Shown: positions 44,069-52,504, counted from the stretch's first letter. The stretch: DNA of 55,145 nucleotides from an uncultured Allobosea sp. (GCF_945956895.1 NZ_CAMFJF010000025.1:1-55145); one strand, 5' to 3'. The notes: generated by a model from the sequence alone, not told the origin. Translations and numbers: made by a program.

Positions 44069-44830
44069 ATGGCCAGCCTGATCGACCTTGCCAATCCGAC
44101 GCGCTTCATGCGCTTCTCGGCCGCGTTGCTGCCGTGGCTTGCGGCCATTGCGGCGTTGCTCATCGCTGTCGGGCTCTATCTCGCATGGTTCAGCGCGCCC
44201 GCCGATTACCAGCAGGGTGAGACCATCCGCATCATGTTCATCCATGTGCCGGCCGCCTGGCTCGCCATGATGTTCTATTCGATGATGGCGCTCTCGGCGC
44301 TCGGCACGCTGGTCTGGCGCCATCCCCTGGCCGATGTCGCGCAGAAGGCGGCGGCGCCGATCGGGGCCTGTTTCGCGCTGATCTGCCTGGTCTCCGGCGC
44401 GCTCTGGGGCAAGCCGATGTGGGGCACCTATTGGGTCTGGGACGCGCGCCTGACCTCGGTCCTGGTGCTGCTCTTGATCTATCTCGGCATCATCGCGCTT
44501 TGGCGGGTGCTCGACGATCCCTCGCGCGCGGCGCGTGCCGTTGCCATCCTGACGCTGGTCGGCTTCGTCAACGTGCCGATCATCAAGTTCTCGGTCGACT
44601 GGTGGAACACGCTGCACCAGCCGGCCTCCGTGCTGCGCATGGGCGGGCCGACGATCCACCCCTCGATGCTCTGGCCGCTGCTGATCCTGGCGATCGGCTT
44701 CACGCTGTTCGCGCTGGCGCTGCACATGGTCGCGATGCGCGCGGAAATCATGCGCCGGCGCGTGCGGACGCTGACGATCCTCGAGGCCGAACGGCTCGAC
44801 CGGCTGGCGGCTCAGGGAGTGCCGGCATGA
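44069..44830 (+). CDS. ccmC: Heme-handling membrane protein CcmC
   Basis: A 253-residue inner-membrane protein with six helices that loads heme onto CcmE. The tryptophan-rich periplasmic motif WGTYWVWDARLTS is near residue 118, flanked by the heme-ligand His residues in MFIHVPAAWLAM and NTLHQPAS. It starts 119 bp after ccmB. Its stop overlaps the ccmD ATG (ATGA). Confidence 0.95.
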   Translation: MASLIDLANPTRFMRFSAALLPWLAAIAALLIAVGLYLAWFSAPADYQQGETIRIMFIHVPAAWLAMMFYSMMALSALGTLVWRHPLADVAQKAAAPIGACFALICLVSGALWGKPMWGTYWVWDARLTSVLVLLLIYLGIIALWRVLDDPSRAARAVAILTLVGFVNVPIIKFSVDWWNTLHQPASVLRMGGPTIHPSMLWPLLILAIGFTLFALALHMVAMRAEIMRRRVRTLTILEAERLDRLAAQGVPA

Positions 44831-45012
44831 GCGGGCTTCTCGACGGCATCGGGCCGCATGCCGGCTTCATCCTGGCGTCCTATGGTGTCGCAGCGCTCGT
44901 TCTCGCCGGTCTGACGCTGGCGATCCTGCGCGATCACGCTGCCCAGAAGCGGGCGCTCGATGCGCTGGAGCGCCGCGGCGCCGGCCGCCGCTCAGGCCGG
45001 GAGATGGCATGA
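44827..45012 (+). CDS. ccmD: Heme exporter small membrane protein CcmD
   Basis: A 61-residue single-span protein that holds the CcmABC-CcmE complex together. There is one hydrophobic helix (GFILASYGVAALVLAGLTLAIL, about residues 13-34) and a basic C-terminal tail (QKRALDALERRGAGRRSGR). It overlaps ccmC at its start and ccmG at its end by 4 bp each. Confidence 0.9.
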   Translation: MSGLLDGIGPHAGFILASYGVAALVLAGLTLAILRDHAAQKRALDALERRGAGRRSGREMA

Positions 45013-45602
45013 GCCAGGTCGAACCCGCGCCGCGGCGGCGTTCGCCGCTGGTCTTCCTCGCGCCGCTGATCATCTTCGGCGGGCTCGCCATCGTTTTCGC
45101 CGTCGGGCTGTTTACCGGCGACAAGAGCAAGGTTCCCTCCGCTTTGATCGGTCGTGTCGCCCCGGCGATCACGCTCGCGCCGCTCGAAGGGCTGCAGCGG
45201 GACGGCAAGTCCGTGCCCGCTTTCGGCAATGCCGACCTCGCGAGGGGGAAGCCGACGCTGGTCAATGTCTGGGCGAGCTGGTGCGCGCCCTGTCGCGTCG
45301 AGCATCCCGTGCTGATGGGGCTCGCCGAGACCGATGCGGTGAAGCAGGGCAAGGTCGCGCTGGTCGGGATGAACTACAAGGACGAGGCCGAGAATGCGCG
45401 GCGTTTCCTCGGCGCGCTCGGCAACCCGTTCTCGGCGGTCGGGGTCGATCAGGCGGGGCGCGGCGCGATCGAATGGGGCGTCTACGGCGTGCCCGAGACC
45501 TTCGTCATCGGGCCGGACGGCCATATCCTCGACAAGCATGTCGGTCCGCTCGACCAGATGGCGGCGAGCAAGCTGCTGCAGCGGGCGCTGAAGGGGCGTT
45601 AA
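45009..45602 (+). CDS. ccmG: Thiol:disulfide oxidoreductase CcmG/DsbE
   Basis: A 197-residue membrane-anchored periplasmic thioredoxin that keeps apocytochrome or CcmH cysteines reduced. The N-terminal anchor is LVFLAPLIIFGGLAIVFAVGLF and the active site is WASWCAPC with Cys92 and Cys95. GVYGVPETFVIGPDGHIL is the cis-Pro region. It is the last gene of the ccm run. ccmE, ccmF, ccmH and ccmI are not in the window and are expected elsewhere, as is common in Rhizobiales. Confidence 0.94.
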   Translation: MSQVEPAPRRRSPLVFLAPLIIFGGLAIVFAVGLFTGDKSKVPSALIGRVAPAITLAPLEGLQRDGKSVPAFGNADLARGKPTLVNVWASWCAPCRVEHPVLMGLAETDAVKQGKVALVGMNYKDEAENARRFLGALGNPFSAVGVDQAGRGAIEWGVYGVPETFVIGPDGHILDKHVGPLDQMAASKLLQRALKGR

Positions 45603-45607
45603 GCCGC

Positions 45608-45642
45608 CGTCATGCTCGGGCTTGACCCGAGCAGCTCATGAC
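45608..45642. repeat. Small family C hairpin
   Basis: CGTCATGCTCGGGCTTGACC then CGAGCAGCTCATGAC. It is a short C-type element directly followed by a family A element, between the convergent ccmG and purQ genes. The hairpin GCTCGGGCTTGACCCGAGC alone could terminate ccmG transcription. Confidence 0.75.
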
Positions 45643-45648
45643 CCGTTT

Positions 45649-45751
45649 CGTCATTCCGGGCGACCGAAGGGAGACCCGGAATCCATCATAGGGTGTCGTA
45701 CTCTGCATGGATTCCGGATCGGCGCCGCTTCGCGGCTTGTCCGGAATGACG
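45649..45751. repeat. Intergenic palindromic repeat, family A, copy 5
   Basis: Opens CGTCATTCCGGGCGACCGAAG, has CCGGAATCCATCATAGGG and GCATGGATTCCGGATC inner arms, and closes CTTGTCCGGAATGACG. It ends 5 bp before the purQ stop codon. Confidence 0.9.
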
Positions 45752-45756
45752 CTGTC

Positions 45757-46452
45757 TCAGGCCGCGCGCTTGGAACCGACCAGGCTCTGGAACAACCCGC
45801 GCCCATCCGTGCCGCCGACCAGCGAATCGATCAGGTTTTCCGGGTGCGGCATCAGGCCGAGCACGTTGAATCCGGGCGAATAGATGCCGGCGATATTGTT
45901 GAGCGAGCCGTTCGGGTTCGCCGCCGGGGTGACGTTGCCCTCGGCATCCGCATAGCGGAAGGCGACGAGGCCTTCGCCTTCGAGACGGGCGAGCGTCTCG
46001 GCATCGGCGATGTAGTTGCCCTCGCCATGAGCGATGCAGACATCGATGGCCTGGCCCTTGGCGTAGGCGCGGGTAAAGGCCGTGTCGTTGCGCTCGACCT
46101 TGAGGTGCTGGCGCTTGCAGACGAATTTCAGATGAGCGTTGCGCACGAGGATGCCGGGCAGCAGTCCCGCCTCGCAGGCGATCTGGAAGCCGTTGCAGAT
46201 CCCCAGCACATAGCCGCCGCGGGCGGCATGGGCGCGGGTCGCGTCCATGATATGGGCGCGGCCGGCGATGGCGCCAGTGCGCAGATAGTCGCCATAGGAG
46301 AAGCCGCCCGGCAGCACGACGAGATCGGTCCCATCAGGCAATTCGGTATCGCCGTGCCAGACATGGAGGACCTCGGCGCCGGCCTGCTTCAGCGCCTTGG
46401 CGACGTCGCCGTCACGGTTGGAGCCGGGAAAGGTGATGACGGCGGCTTTCAT
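45757..46452 (-). CDS. purQ: Phosphoribosylformylglycinamidine synthase, glutaminase subunit PurQ
   Basis: A 231-residue class I glutamine amidotransferase that feeds ammonia to PurL in the fourth step of purine synthesis. The nucleophile Cys is in VLGICNGFQIACEAGLL near residue 87, and the catalytic His/Glu are in GLMPHPENLIDSLVGG near the C-terminus. It is 3 bp downstream of purS, so the PurQ-PurS components are made together; purL is not in the window. Confidence 0.95.
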   Translation of the reverse strand: MKAAVITFPGSNRDGDVAKALKQAGAEVLHVWHGDTELPDGTDLVVLPGGFSYGDYLRTGAIAGRAHIMDATRAHAARGGYVLGICNGFQIACEAGLLPGILVRNAHLKFVCKRQHLKVERNDTAFTRAYAKGQAIDVCIAHGEGNYIADAETLARLEGEGLVAFRYADAEGNVTPAANPNGSLNNIAGIYSPGFNVLGLMPHPENLIDSLVGGTDGRGLFQSLVGSKRAA

Positions 46453-46455
46453 CGC

Positions 46456-46698
46456 TCAGGCTCCGATCTCGACGCGATAGTTCTCGATCACGGTGTTGGC
46501 GAGGAGTTTTTCGCAGGCGGCCTTGAGGGCGGCCTCTGCGGCGGCCTTGTCCGAGCCCGAGAGCTCGATGTCGAAGACCTTGCCCTGGCGCACCGACTCG
46601 ACGCCGGCGATGTCGAGCGACTTCAGCGCGCCTTCGATCGCCTTGCCCTGCGGGTCGAGCACGCCGTTCTTCAGGGTGACGGTGACGCGGGCTTTCAT
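46456..46698 (-). CDS. purS: Phosphoribosylformylglycinamidine synthase subunit PurS
   Basis: An 80-residue small subunit that bridges PurL and PurQ. It shows MKARVTVTLKNGVLDPQGKAIEGALKSLD and RQGKVFDIEL, the PurS signature. The start at MKARVTVT is chosen; 20 codons more are open upstream but unlike the family. It follows the lipoprotein gene and precedes purQ by 3 bp. Confidence 0.94.
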   Translation of the reverse strand: MKARVTVTLKNGVLDPQGKAIEGALKSLDIAGVESVRQGKVFDIELSGSDKAAAEAALKAACEKLLANTVIENYRVEIGA

Positions 46699-46782
46699 GG
46701 GGATCTCCGGACGCGGATTGTTACGGGGTGCTTTAGAGGCGAATCGGGCCGGGCTCAACCGTTTCCCGCCGTTTCACGTGAA

Positions 46783-47370
46783 TCAGCGACTGCGCCAGGC
46801 GGCTTCGGCGTCGCGGCGAGCGGCTTCGGCGGTTTCGCTCACGCCGAGTGCGACGACGAGACGATCGGCCTCGCGCCCGTAGAGGATCGCGGTGACCGCC
46901 TCGCGACTCGCGGTGTCGAGCGAGCGGATCGTGACGAGCACGCCTTTGGCCTCGGCTGAATCGATGCGAGCGACATCCGTCATGCTGCGGCCTTCCGGTT
47001 TCGCTTCCGGCTTCTTCTTCAGCTTGCGCTGGGCCTTGCGGCGTTCGGCAGCCTTTGCCGCTGCAAGCTGAGCGAAAGCTCGCCCGAGGCTTGCTGGACT
47101 TTCCGACAGGGCCTTTTCCATGTCGCGGGCCTGCGCGCCTTCAAGGGCGATCACGGCAGCAAAGCCTTGGCGCGCGCAGCTTTCACGCGGGCAGAACACC
47201 ATCGAGCGGGCTTCCAGCCCCTCATTCAGCACCCAGGAGCCGATCGGCAGGGGTTGCCAGCCCTGCGAGGCCGGCAGGTCGGCGATGCCCGGCCCGAAAT
47301 GATGCGAGCAGGCGCCAAGCAGGAGGCTGCCGATGAGAGCCAAGGTCGCGACATGAAAACGGGAGCGCAT
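46783..47370 (-). CDS. Hypothetical lipoprotein inserted in the purine operon
   Basis: A 195-residue protein I do not recognise. From MRSRFHVATLALIGSLLLGAC it has a signal peptide with lipobox LLGAC (acylated Cys near residue 21). A central Lys/Ala-rich helix (AAAKAAERRKAQRKLKKKPEAKPEG) separates an N-terminal part containing FCPRESCARQGFAAVIALEG from a C-terminal part. Alternative starts are 47385 and a GTG at 47415 that overlaps the purC stop. A perfect palindrome with a T-run covers the proposed start, so expression may be conditional. Confidence 0.78.
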   Translation of the reverse strand: MRSRFHVATLALIGSLLLGACSHHFGPGIADLPASQGWQPLPIGSWVLNEGLEARSMVFCPRESCARQGFAAVIALEGAQARDMEKALSESPASLGRAFAQLAAAKAAERRKAQRKLKKKPEAKPEGRSMTDVARIDSAEAKGVLVTIRSLDTASREAVTAILYGREADRLVVALGVSETAEAARRDAEAAWRSR

Positions 47371-47380
47371 GCGCTCCCGT
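47355..47380 (-). terminator. Perfect palindrome plus T-run covering a start codon
   Basis: The 22-bp perfect palindrome (core GGGAGCGCATGCGCTCCC) is followed by TTTTC on the minus strand, the form of a Rho-independent terminator. It lies 32 bp after the purC stop, but it also contains the ATG (47368-47370) of the lipoprotein gene. It may attenuate transcription of the lipoprotein-purS-purQ genes or mask the ribosome-binding site. Confidence 0.55.
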
Positions 47381-47411
47381 CTCATGGGCAACAATGGCAC
47401 GGCGATGGCGC

Positions 47412-48176
47412 TCACTTCACGAGGCGCGGGCCGGTCGGGCCAGGGTTCTCGTTCTCGCCGAGAATGCCGAGGCGGCGGGCGACTTCCGAATAGGCTTCGA
47501 TCAGGCCGCCCATGTCGCGACGGAAGCGGTCCTTGTCCAGCTTGTCCTTGGACTTGATGTCCCAGAGACGGCAGGAATCCGGGCTGATCTCGTCGGCGAC
47601 GACGATGCGCATCATCTCGCCTTCCCAGAGGCGACCCGTCTCCATCTTGAAGTCGACGAGGCGGATGCCGGCGCCGAGGAAGAGGCCGGAGAGGAAATCG
47701 TTGACGCGGATGGCCAGCGCCATGATGTCGTCGATCTCCTGCGGCGTCGCCCAGCCGAAGGCGGTGATGTGCTCTTCCGAGACCATCGGGTCGTTCAGCG
47801 CGTCGTTCTTGTAATAGAACTCGATGATCGAGCGCGGCAGCTGCGTGCCTTCCTCGAGGCCGAGGCGGGTTGCCAGCGAGCCGGCGGCGATGTTGCGCAC
47901 GACGACTTCGAGCGGGATGATCTCGACCTCGCGGATGAGCTGCTCGCGCATGTTCAGCCGGCGGATGAAATGCGTGGGCACGCCGATATCATTGAGATTC
48001 GAGAAGATGTGCTCGGAGATGCGGTTGTTGAGCACGCCCTTGCCGTCGATCACTTCATGCTTCTTGGCATTGAAGGCGGTGGCGTCATCCTTGAAATGCT
48101 GGATCAGCGTACCGGGCTCGGGTCCTTCATAGAGGACCTTCGCCTTGCCTTCGTAAATGCGACGGCGGCGATTCAT
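47412..48176 (-). CDS. purC: SAICAR synthetase
   Basis: Phosphoribosylaminoimidazole-succinocarboxamide synthase, the ATP-dependent joining of aspartate to CAIR in purine synthesis. The 254-residue length and start [20 protein letters not shown] are typical of rhizobial PurC. Family blocks are [38 protein letters not shown] and [27 protein letters not shown]. The frame is open 53 codons upstream. It heads purC-lipoprotein-purS-purQ and is divergent from the zeta inhibitor gene. Confidence 0.95.
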   Translation of the reverse strand: MNRRRRIYEGKAKVLYEGPEPGTLIQHFKDDATAFNAKKHEVIDGKGVLNNRISEHIFSNLNDIGVPTHFIRRLNMREQLIREVEIIPLEVVVRNIAAGSLATRLGLEEGTQLPRSIIEFYYKNDALNDPMVSEEHITAFGWATPQEIDDIMALAIRVNDFLSGLFLGAGIRLVDFKMETGRLWEGEMMRIVVADEISPDSCRLWDIKSKDKLDKDRFRRDMGGLIEAYSEVARRLGILGENENPGPTGPRLVK

Positions 48177-48521
48177 GGGTATGTACCGTGGCTTGAGGAA
48201 ATCCAAAGGTCGGCCCTTCTCTGGACGCGATGGGGTCGCGGCGGGATCTGGCCCCTGATCTGTTCTTGTCCGGTGCCGCCGGCCTGCCGGACTCGCCTCG
48301 CACGAATCCAGTGGCGACAACGGTGCCAACTGCATGCGCGGGAACCGGAGGCGCCCTCGCGCCTGCTATATGGAGTGTCTGCGCCGTAAACGCAACAAAT
48401 CGGCGTTTGGAGGCTTGCGGACGCTTAAAGACCACTGAAGACGGCGATCGAGGCTGGCCCTCGCCCTGCCGGCAACCTATATGGTTGGGTGGTACACTCT
48501 CTGAAAGGACATGGACGCCGC
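48177..48521. other. Divergent promoter region between purC and the zeta-inhibitor gene
   Basis: A 345-bp gap with no convincing gene, repeat or textbook promoter. It must hold promoters for both directions. TATATG (48478) and TACACT (48493) are weak -10 candidates on the plus strand without good -35 partners. CTGAAAGGACATGG upstream of 48522 provides an AAAGGA ribosome-binding site about 14 bp from the ATG. Confidence 0.5.
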
Positions 48522-48845
48522 ATGACGACTTTCGACCAGCGCAAGGACGCCTACGAGAACAAGTTCGCCCATGATGAGGAGCTGCGCTTCAAGGCGACCG
48601 CCCGGCGCAACAAGCTGCTCGGGCTCTGGGCTGCCGAGAAGCTCGGCAAGAGCGGCGCCGAGGCGGAGGCCTATGCCAAGTCGGTGGTCGTGGCCGATTT
48701 CGAGGAAGCCGGCGACGAGGACGTGGTGCGCAAGGTCAAGAACGACTTCGCGCTCGCCGGCATCGTCGTCGCGGATACCGAAATCCGGACCGTGATGAGC
48801 GAGCTGCTGATCAAGGCCGCCGACGAGATCCAGGCAGGCCGGTAA
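48522..48845 (+). CDS. F1Fo-ATPase inhibitor zeta subunit (DUF1476)
   Basis: A 107-residue helical protein of the DUF1476 family, whose Paracoccus denitrificans member is the zeta subunit that blocks ATP hydrolysis by F1. The N-terminal inhibitory region MTTFDQRKDAYENKFAHDEELRFKATARRN (residues 1-30) is conserved and the four-helix domain follows. In other alphaproteobacteria this protein binds nucleotide and has reduced inhibitory effect, so the strength of inhibition here is unknown. Location next to purC recurs in the class and may reflect adenine-nucleotide economy. Confidence 0.9.
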   Translation: MTTFDQRKDAYENKFAHDEELRFKATARRNKLLGLWAAEKLGKSGAEAEAYAKSVVVADFEEAGDEDVVRKVKNDFALAGIVVADTEIRTVMSELLIKAADEIQAGR

Positions 48846-48889
48846 GACTCTGCGGCCGGGCGCATCCCGGCTGACGCAGGACGTCTCTG

Positions 48890-48920
48890 AAACGGGCGCA
48901 TGGGCGCCCGTTTGCATTTC
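48890..48920 (+). terminator. Candidate terminator after the zeta-inhibitor gene
   Basis: A 10-bp stem AAACGGGCGC-ATGG-GCGCCCGTTT (48890-48913) is followed by GCATTTC. The T-run is part of the stem and short, but the position 45 bp after the stop codon fits an intrinsic terminator. Confidence 0.6.
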
Positions 48921-48991
48921 AGGGCGGGCGCGGGGCAACCTGCGTCGGCCGCCGCCCCTGTCCGAAGCGCGGCCCGAAACGGATACACATC

Positions 48992-49771
48992 ATGGCCAAG
49001 TCCACCGTCCTGTCCTCCCTCGCCGATCGCTTCGCCAAGGGGGACAGCATCGTCTCGGCCTGGTGCGGCTTGCCCGATCCTTCCGTCTCGGCGACGCTGG
49101 CGCAGGAGGATTTCGACGCGATCACGCTCGACATGCAGCATGGGCCGATCACTCTGGCCGAGGTCATCCGCGCCATTCCCTTGATCAACGCCGCCGGCAA
49201 GCCCGTGATCGGGCGCATTCCGGTGGGCGAGTTCCAGAATGTCTCGAAGCTGTTCGACAGCGGCGTCTCCGGTGTCATCGCGCCGATGATCAACACGATG
49301 GAGGACGCGCGCCGCTTCGCTGCCTACGCCAAGTATCCGCCGATGGGCGAGCGGAGCTGGGGCAGCTATGGCGGCCTCGGCGCTTCCGGTCTCGACCAGA
49401 ACAGCTATCTCAAGGCCGCCAACAGCTTCTCGATGACCTTCGCGATGATCGAGACGCGCGAGGCGATGGCGATCGTCGACGACATCCTGGCGCTGGACGG
49501 GATCGATGCGCTGTTCGTCGGGCCGTCCGACCTGTCGATTGCGCTCTCCGGCGGAGCGAAGGTCGATGCCACCGCGCGCGAGGTCGACGAAGCGCTCAAG
49601 CATGTCGTCGCCCGCGCCTCGGCGGTGAACAAGCCGGTGGCCTTCTATTGCGCGACGGCGGAGCGCGCCAAGCAGGGCCTCGCCATGGGTGCGCGCATGG
49701 TCACGGTGATGAGCGATTCCGGGATGCTGAAGGCGGCCGCGCAGGCGGCGCTGAAGATCACGCGGAGCTGA
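48992..49771 (+). CDS. HpcH/HpaI-family aldolase
   Basis: A 259-residue class II pyruvate aldolase-like TIM barrel that cleaves or forms 2-keto-3-deoxy/4-hydroxy-2-oxo acids with a divalent metal. Metal and active-site blocks are ITLDMQHGPITL near residue 46, GVIAPMINTMEDARRF near residue 95, MIETREAMAIVDDI near residue 150 (with the metal-binding Glu) and IDALFVGPSDLSIAL near residue 170. No companion pathway genes are adjacent, so the substrate is unknown. It converges with the AlkA-like gene. Confidence 0.9.
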   Translation: MAKSTVLSSLADRFAKGDSIVSAWCGLPDPSVSATLAQEDFDAITLDMQHGPITLAEVIRAIPLINAAGKPVIGRIPVGEFQNVSKLFDSGVSGVIAPMINTMEDARRFAAYAKYPPMGERSWGSYGGLGASGLDQNSYLKAANSFSMTFAMIETREAMAIVDDILALDGIDALFVGPSDLSIALSGGAKVDATAREVDEALKHVVARASAVNKPVAFYCATAERAKQGLAMGARMVTVMSDSGMLKAAAQAALKITRS

Positions 49772-49817
49772 TCCAAGATCGCGTCCCCTCGCCTCTCGCT
49801 TTTACGAGGAAACACGC

Positions 49818-49914
49818 CGTCATCCCGGGCTTGACCCGGGATCCATTCCGGAGCGTCGCCGATCAAAGTTTCGGCATGGATCCCGGATCTCCGCTTCGCT
49901 GCGTCCGGGATGAC
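49818..49914. repeat. Intergenic palindromic repeat, family A, copy 6
   Basis: Opens CGTCATCCCGGGCTTGACCC, has GGGATCCATTCCGGAGCG and GGCATGGATCCCGGATC arms, and closes GCGTCCGGGATGAC. It lies between the convergent aldolase and AlkA-like genes. Confidence 0.9.
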
Positions 49915-49954
49915 CCGCGGTTCCACGCAGAGACAGCGTGCCATCGCCGGCGCC

Positions 49955-50599
49955 TCAGGCGTTGATGCCCTCGCGGCGCTTCAGGAGGGCGTAATCGGCC
50001 CAGAGCAGCCGCGCGGCGACGCCGCGCCAGGGCCGCCAGGCCTCCGCCATGGCCTGGAGCTCGGCCGGCTTCGGGCGAGCCGTGAGGCCGAAGGCGTGGC
50101 GGGCAGCTTCCTGGATGGCGAGATCGCCGGCGGCGAAACCGTCGCGATGTCCGAGGCAGAACAGCAGATAGACATCGGCCGTCCAGGGACCGATGCCGGA
50201 GATCGACGTCATCTGCGCATGAACCTCCTCGGGCGAGGCGTGATCGAGCGTCTCGAAGGCGAAGCGGCCTTCGACCAGCGCGGTCGCGAGCGCGAGCAAG
50301 GTGCGCTGCTTCGGCCGCGACAGGCCGGACAGGCGCATATCGTCATCCGTCGCGGCCAGCACGCGCTCGGGCGTCAGCGGCACGAAGACGCCGGCGAAGC
50401 GGTTCCAGACGGCCCGCGCGCTGGCGACCGACAATTGCTGCGAGACGATGATCGCGGCGAGGCCGGGAAAGCCGCCCTCCCGCAACCTGAGCGGCGGCAA
50501 GCCGGTGCGCGCGACGATGGGCTGCCAATCCGGGTGAAGGGCGACCAGCGCGGCCATCCCTTCCTCGAGATCGGCGTTTGATGTGATTCTCTCGATCAT
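49955..50599 (-). CDS. DNA-3-methyladenine glycosylase II (AlkA-like, HhH-GPD)
   Basis: A 214-residue monofunctional base-excision glycosylase removing alkylated purines. The helix-hairpin-helix is SISGIGPWTADVY (residues 132-144) and the catalytic Asp is Asp159 in FAAGDLAIQEAA. LAAIIVSQQLSVASARAVWNRF is the other family block. The start MIERITSNADL is chosen because the fold begins there; 23 codons more are open. It lacks the N-terminal domain of E. coli AlkA. Its 5' end faces gluQRS across 85 bp. Confidence 0.9.
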   Translation of the reverse strand: MIERITSNADLEEGMAALVALHPDWQPIVARTGLPPLRLREGGFPGLAAIIVSQQLSVASARAVWNRFAGVFVPLTPERVLAATDDDMRLSGLSRPKQRTLLALATALVEGRFAFETLDHASPEEVHAQMTSISGIGPWTADVYLLFCLGHRDGFAAGDLAIQEAARHAFGLTARPKPAELQAMAEAWRPWRGVAARLLWADYALLKRREGINA

Positions 50600-50684
50600 G
50601 ATCCCGATATCGATGGCAGAGGCGACGGCTTTCGTCAGCAGGGAGCCGCTTGGCGTAGATGCGCGCAATCCCTAGACAGAAGAG

Positions 50685-51581
50685 ATGGCGTCCGCTCCCC
50701 CCGATACCAGCAGGCCGGTTTTCCGCTTCGCTCCGAGCCCGAACGGCCGCCTCCATCTCGGTCATGCGTTGTCGGCCCTGACCAACGAGGCGCTCGCGCG
50801 GCGTTTCGGCGGGCGCCTGCTGCTGCGGATCGAGGATATCGACCTGACGCGCTGCCGGCCGGAATTCGTCGAGGGTATTGAGGAAGACCTCGCTTGGCTC
50901 AGTATCCGGTTCGAGCCGGGCCTTCGCCGGCAATCCACCCATTTCGAGGATTATGCGGCGGCGCTTGCGAGCCTGCGCCGGCGCGGGCTGATCTATCCGT
51001 GTTTCTGCTCGCGGCAGGAGATCCGCAACGTGGTCGCTGTGCGCGAGGCGGAGACCGGGCGGCTCTGGCCGGTCGATCCGGATGGCGCGCCGCTCTATCC
51101 CGGCCTGTGCAAGGGGCTCGATCCGCGTGAGGCGGCGCGTCGCGTCGGGGCCGGGGAGCCGCATGTGCTGCGGCTCGACATGGCAGCGGCGATCACCGCA
51201 TCCGGGCAGCCGTTGAGCTACACGGTCTTCGATCTGGAGGGCGGCGAGCATCCCGTTCCCGTCGCGCCGGAGCGCTGGGGCGATGTCGTGCTCGCCCGCA
51301 AGGATGTGCCGACGAGCTATCATCTTGCCGTCACCGTCGACGATGCACTGCAGGGCGTGACCCATGTCGTGCGCGGCCGCGACCTGGAAGCCGCGACGGA
51401 TGTCCATGTCCTGCTGCAGAGCCTGCTCGGGTTACCGACGCCGCTCTATCATTTCCATCGCCTGTTGCTCGACGACGAAGGGCAGAAGCTCGCCAAGAGC
51501 CGGGATTCGCAAAGCCTCGCGGCCTTGCGGGAAAGCGGCATCACCGCGGCGGATATTCGCCAGCGGCTCGGCTTCGTCTGA
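50685..51581 (+). CDS. gluQRS: Glutamyl-Q tRNA(Asp) synthetase
   Basis: A 298-residue truncated GluRS paralogue that attaches glutamate to queuosine-34 of tRNA(Asp). The class I HIGH motif is HLGH (residues 24-27) in APSPNGRLHLGHALSALT. The zinc site is YPCFCSRQE with Tyr and Cys in YPGLCKG downstream. The KMSKS counterpart is KLAKS near residue 268. There is no anticodon-binding domain, which distinguishes it from GltX. It ends 5 bp before the convergent AEC gene. Confidence 0.93.
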   Translation: MASAPPDTSRPVFRFAPSPNGRLHLGHALSALTNEALARRFGGRLLLRIEDIDLTRCRPEFVEGIEEDLAWLSIRFEPGLRRQSTHFEDYAAALASLRRRGLIYPCFCSRQEIRNVVAVREAETGRLWPVDPDGAPLYPGLCKGLDPREAARRVGAGEPHVLRLDMAAAITASGQPLSYTVFDLEGGEHPVPVAPERWGDVVLARKDVPTSYHLAVTVDDALQGVTHVVRGRDLEAATDVHVLLQSLLGLPTPLYHFHRLLLDDEGQKLAKSRDSQSLAALRESGITAADIRQRLGFV

Positions 51582-51586
51582 CCTAT

Positions 51587-52504
51587 TCAGCCGACGCCGA
51601 GGAAAGTCAGCCAGGCCGCGGTCGAGAACAATGAAAGCAGGGTCGAGAGCGTGATCGCGCTCGATGCGTCGGCGACGCCCTGCCGATAGCGCTCGGCAAA
51701 GAGATAGGCGTTGATCCCGCAAGGGCAGGCGGCGAAGAGCACCGCAACGCCGGACCAGTGCGCCGGCATCTCGAAGACCCGCGTCGCCAGCCAATAGACC
51801 AGGAGGGGATGCAGGCCGAGCTTCAGGCCGCTCAGCACCGTCGGCAGGGCGAGCCCGGATTCGAGGCCGTAGCGGCGCATGGCGATGCCCAGGCTGATCA
51901 GCGCGCAAGGGACGGCCGCGCCGGAGAGCAGATCGACCAGCGTCCAGGCTGGCTCAGGAATATACGCAATGAAGGGACGTACCGCCGAGCCGAGCAGGAT
52001 GCCGATGATGATCGGATGGGTGAAGAGGCGCTTGATCAGCAGTGGGATCGAGGCCGAACGCCCTTCCGCCAGCAGGGTCGCGACCGTCATCGTGACCGGC
52101 AAGTGGATGGCGAGCAGCAGGCCGAGGGGCACGGCACCGGCATCGCCATAGGCCTTCAGGATCATCGGAACGCCGACGAAGACGGTGTTGGACTGGGCCG
52201 CGGCGAAACCGGAAACGACCAGCTCCGGGCCCTTTCGGGCGAAGAATTTGGCGGCGATCACCATCGCCAGCGCCCAGACCACGGCAAGTCCGGCGAAATA
52301 GGCGATCCAGTAACCCCAGGGCTGCGTCACCGGGATATCGGCCTTGGCCAGCGTGCGGAACAGCAGGCAGGGCACGGCGAGGACGAAGACGAAATCCGAC
52401 AGGCCCTCGCCGGTAGTCTCGCGCAGCAGCTTGGTCCAGCGCGCGAGGTAGCCGAGGCCGATCAGCCCGAAAACGGGCAGGACGACGAGGAGGGAAGCGA
52501 GCAT
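51587..52504 (-). CDS. AEC-family auxin efflux carrier-like permease
   Basis: A 305-residue inner-membrane secondary transporter with ten hydrophobic segments in the 5+5 AEC pattern. Characteristic stretches are LVVLPVFGLIGLGYLARW, SGFAAAQSNTVFVGVPMIL (crossover helix region) and GVAVLFAACPCGINAYLFA. Bacterial members export or exchange malonate, malate or similar carboxylates; the substrate here is not evident. Its 3' end nearly abuts gluQRS. The M23 peptidase gene ends 110 bp upstream on the same strand. Confidence 0.9.
   Translation of the reverse strand: MLASLLVVLPVFGLIGLGYLARWTKLLRETTGEGLSDFVFVLAVPCLLFRTLAKADIPVTQPWGYWIAYFAGLAVVWALAMVIAAKFFARKGPELVVSGFAAAQSNTVFVGVPMILKAYGDAGAVPLGLLLAIHLPVTMTVATLLAEGRSASIPLLIKRLFTHPIIIGILLGSAVRPFIAYIPEPAWTLVDLLSGAAVPCALISLGIAMRRYGLESGLALPTVLSGLKLGLHPLLVYWLATRVFEMPAHWSGVAVLFAACPCGINAYLFAERYRQGVADASSAITLSTLLSLFSTAAWLTFLGVG

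Noticed and set aside
42571..45602. A broken ccm operon lacking ccmE, ccmF and ccmH
   Set aside because: In Rhizobiales these genes are usually at a second locus; all genes here are intact and tightly coupled.
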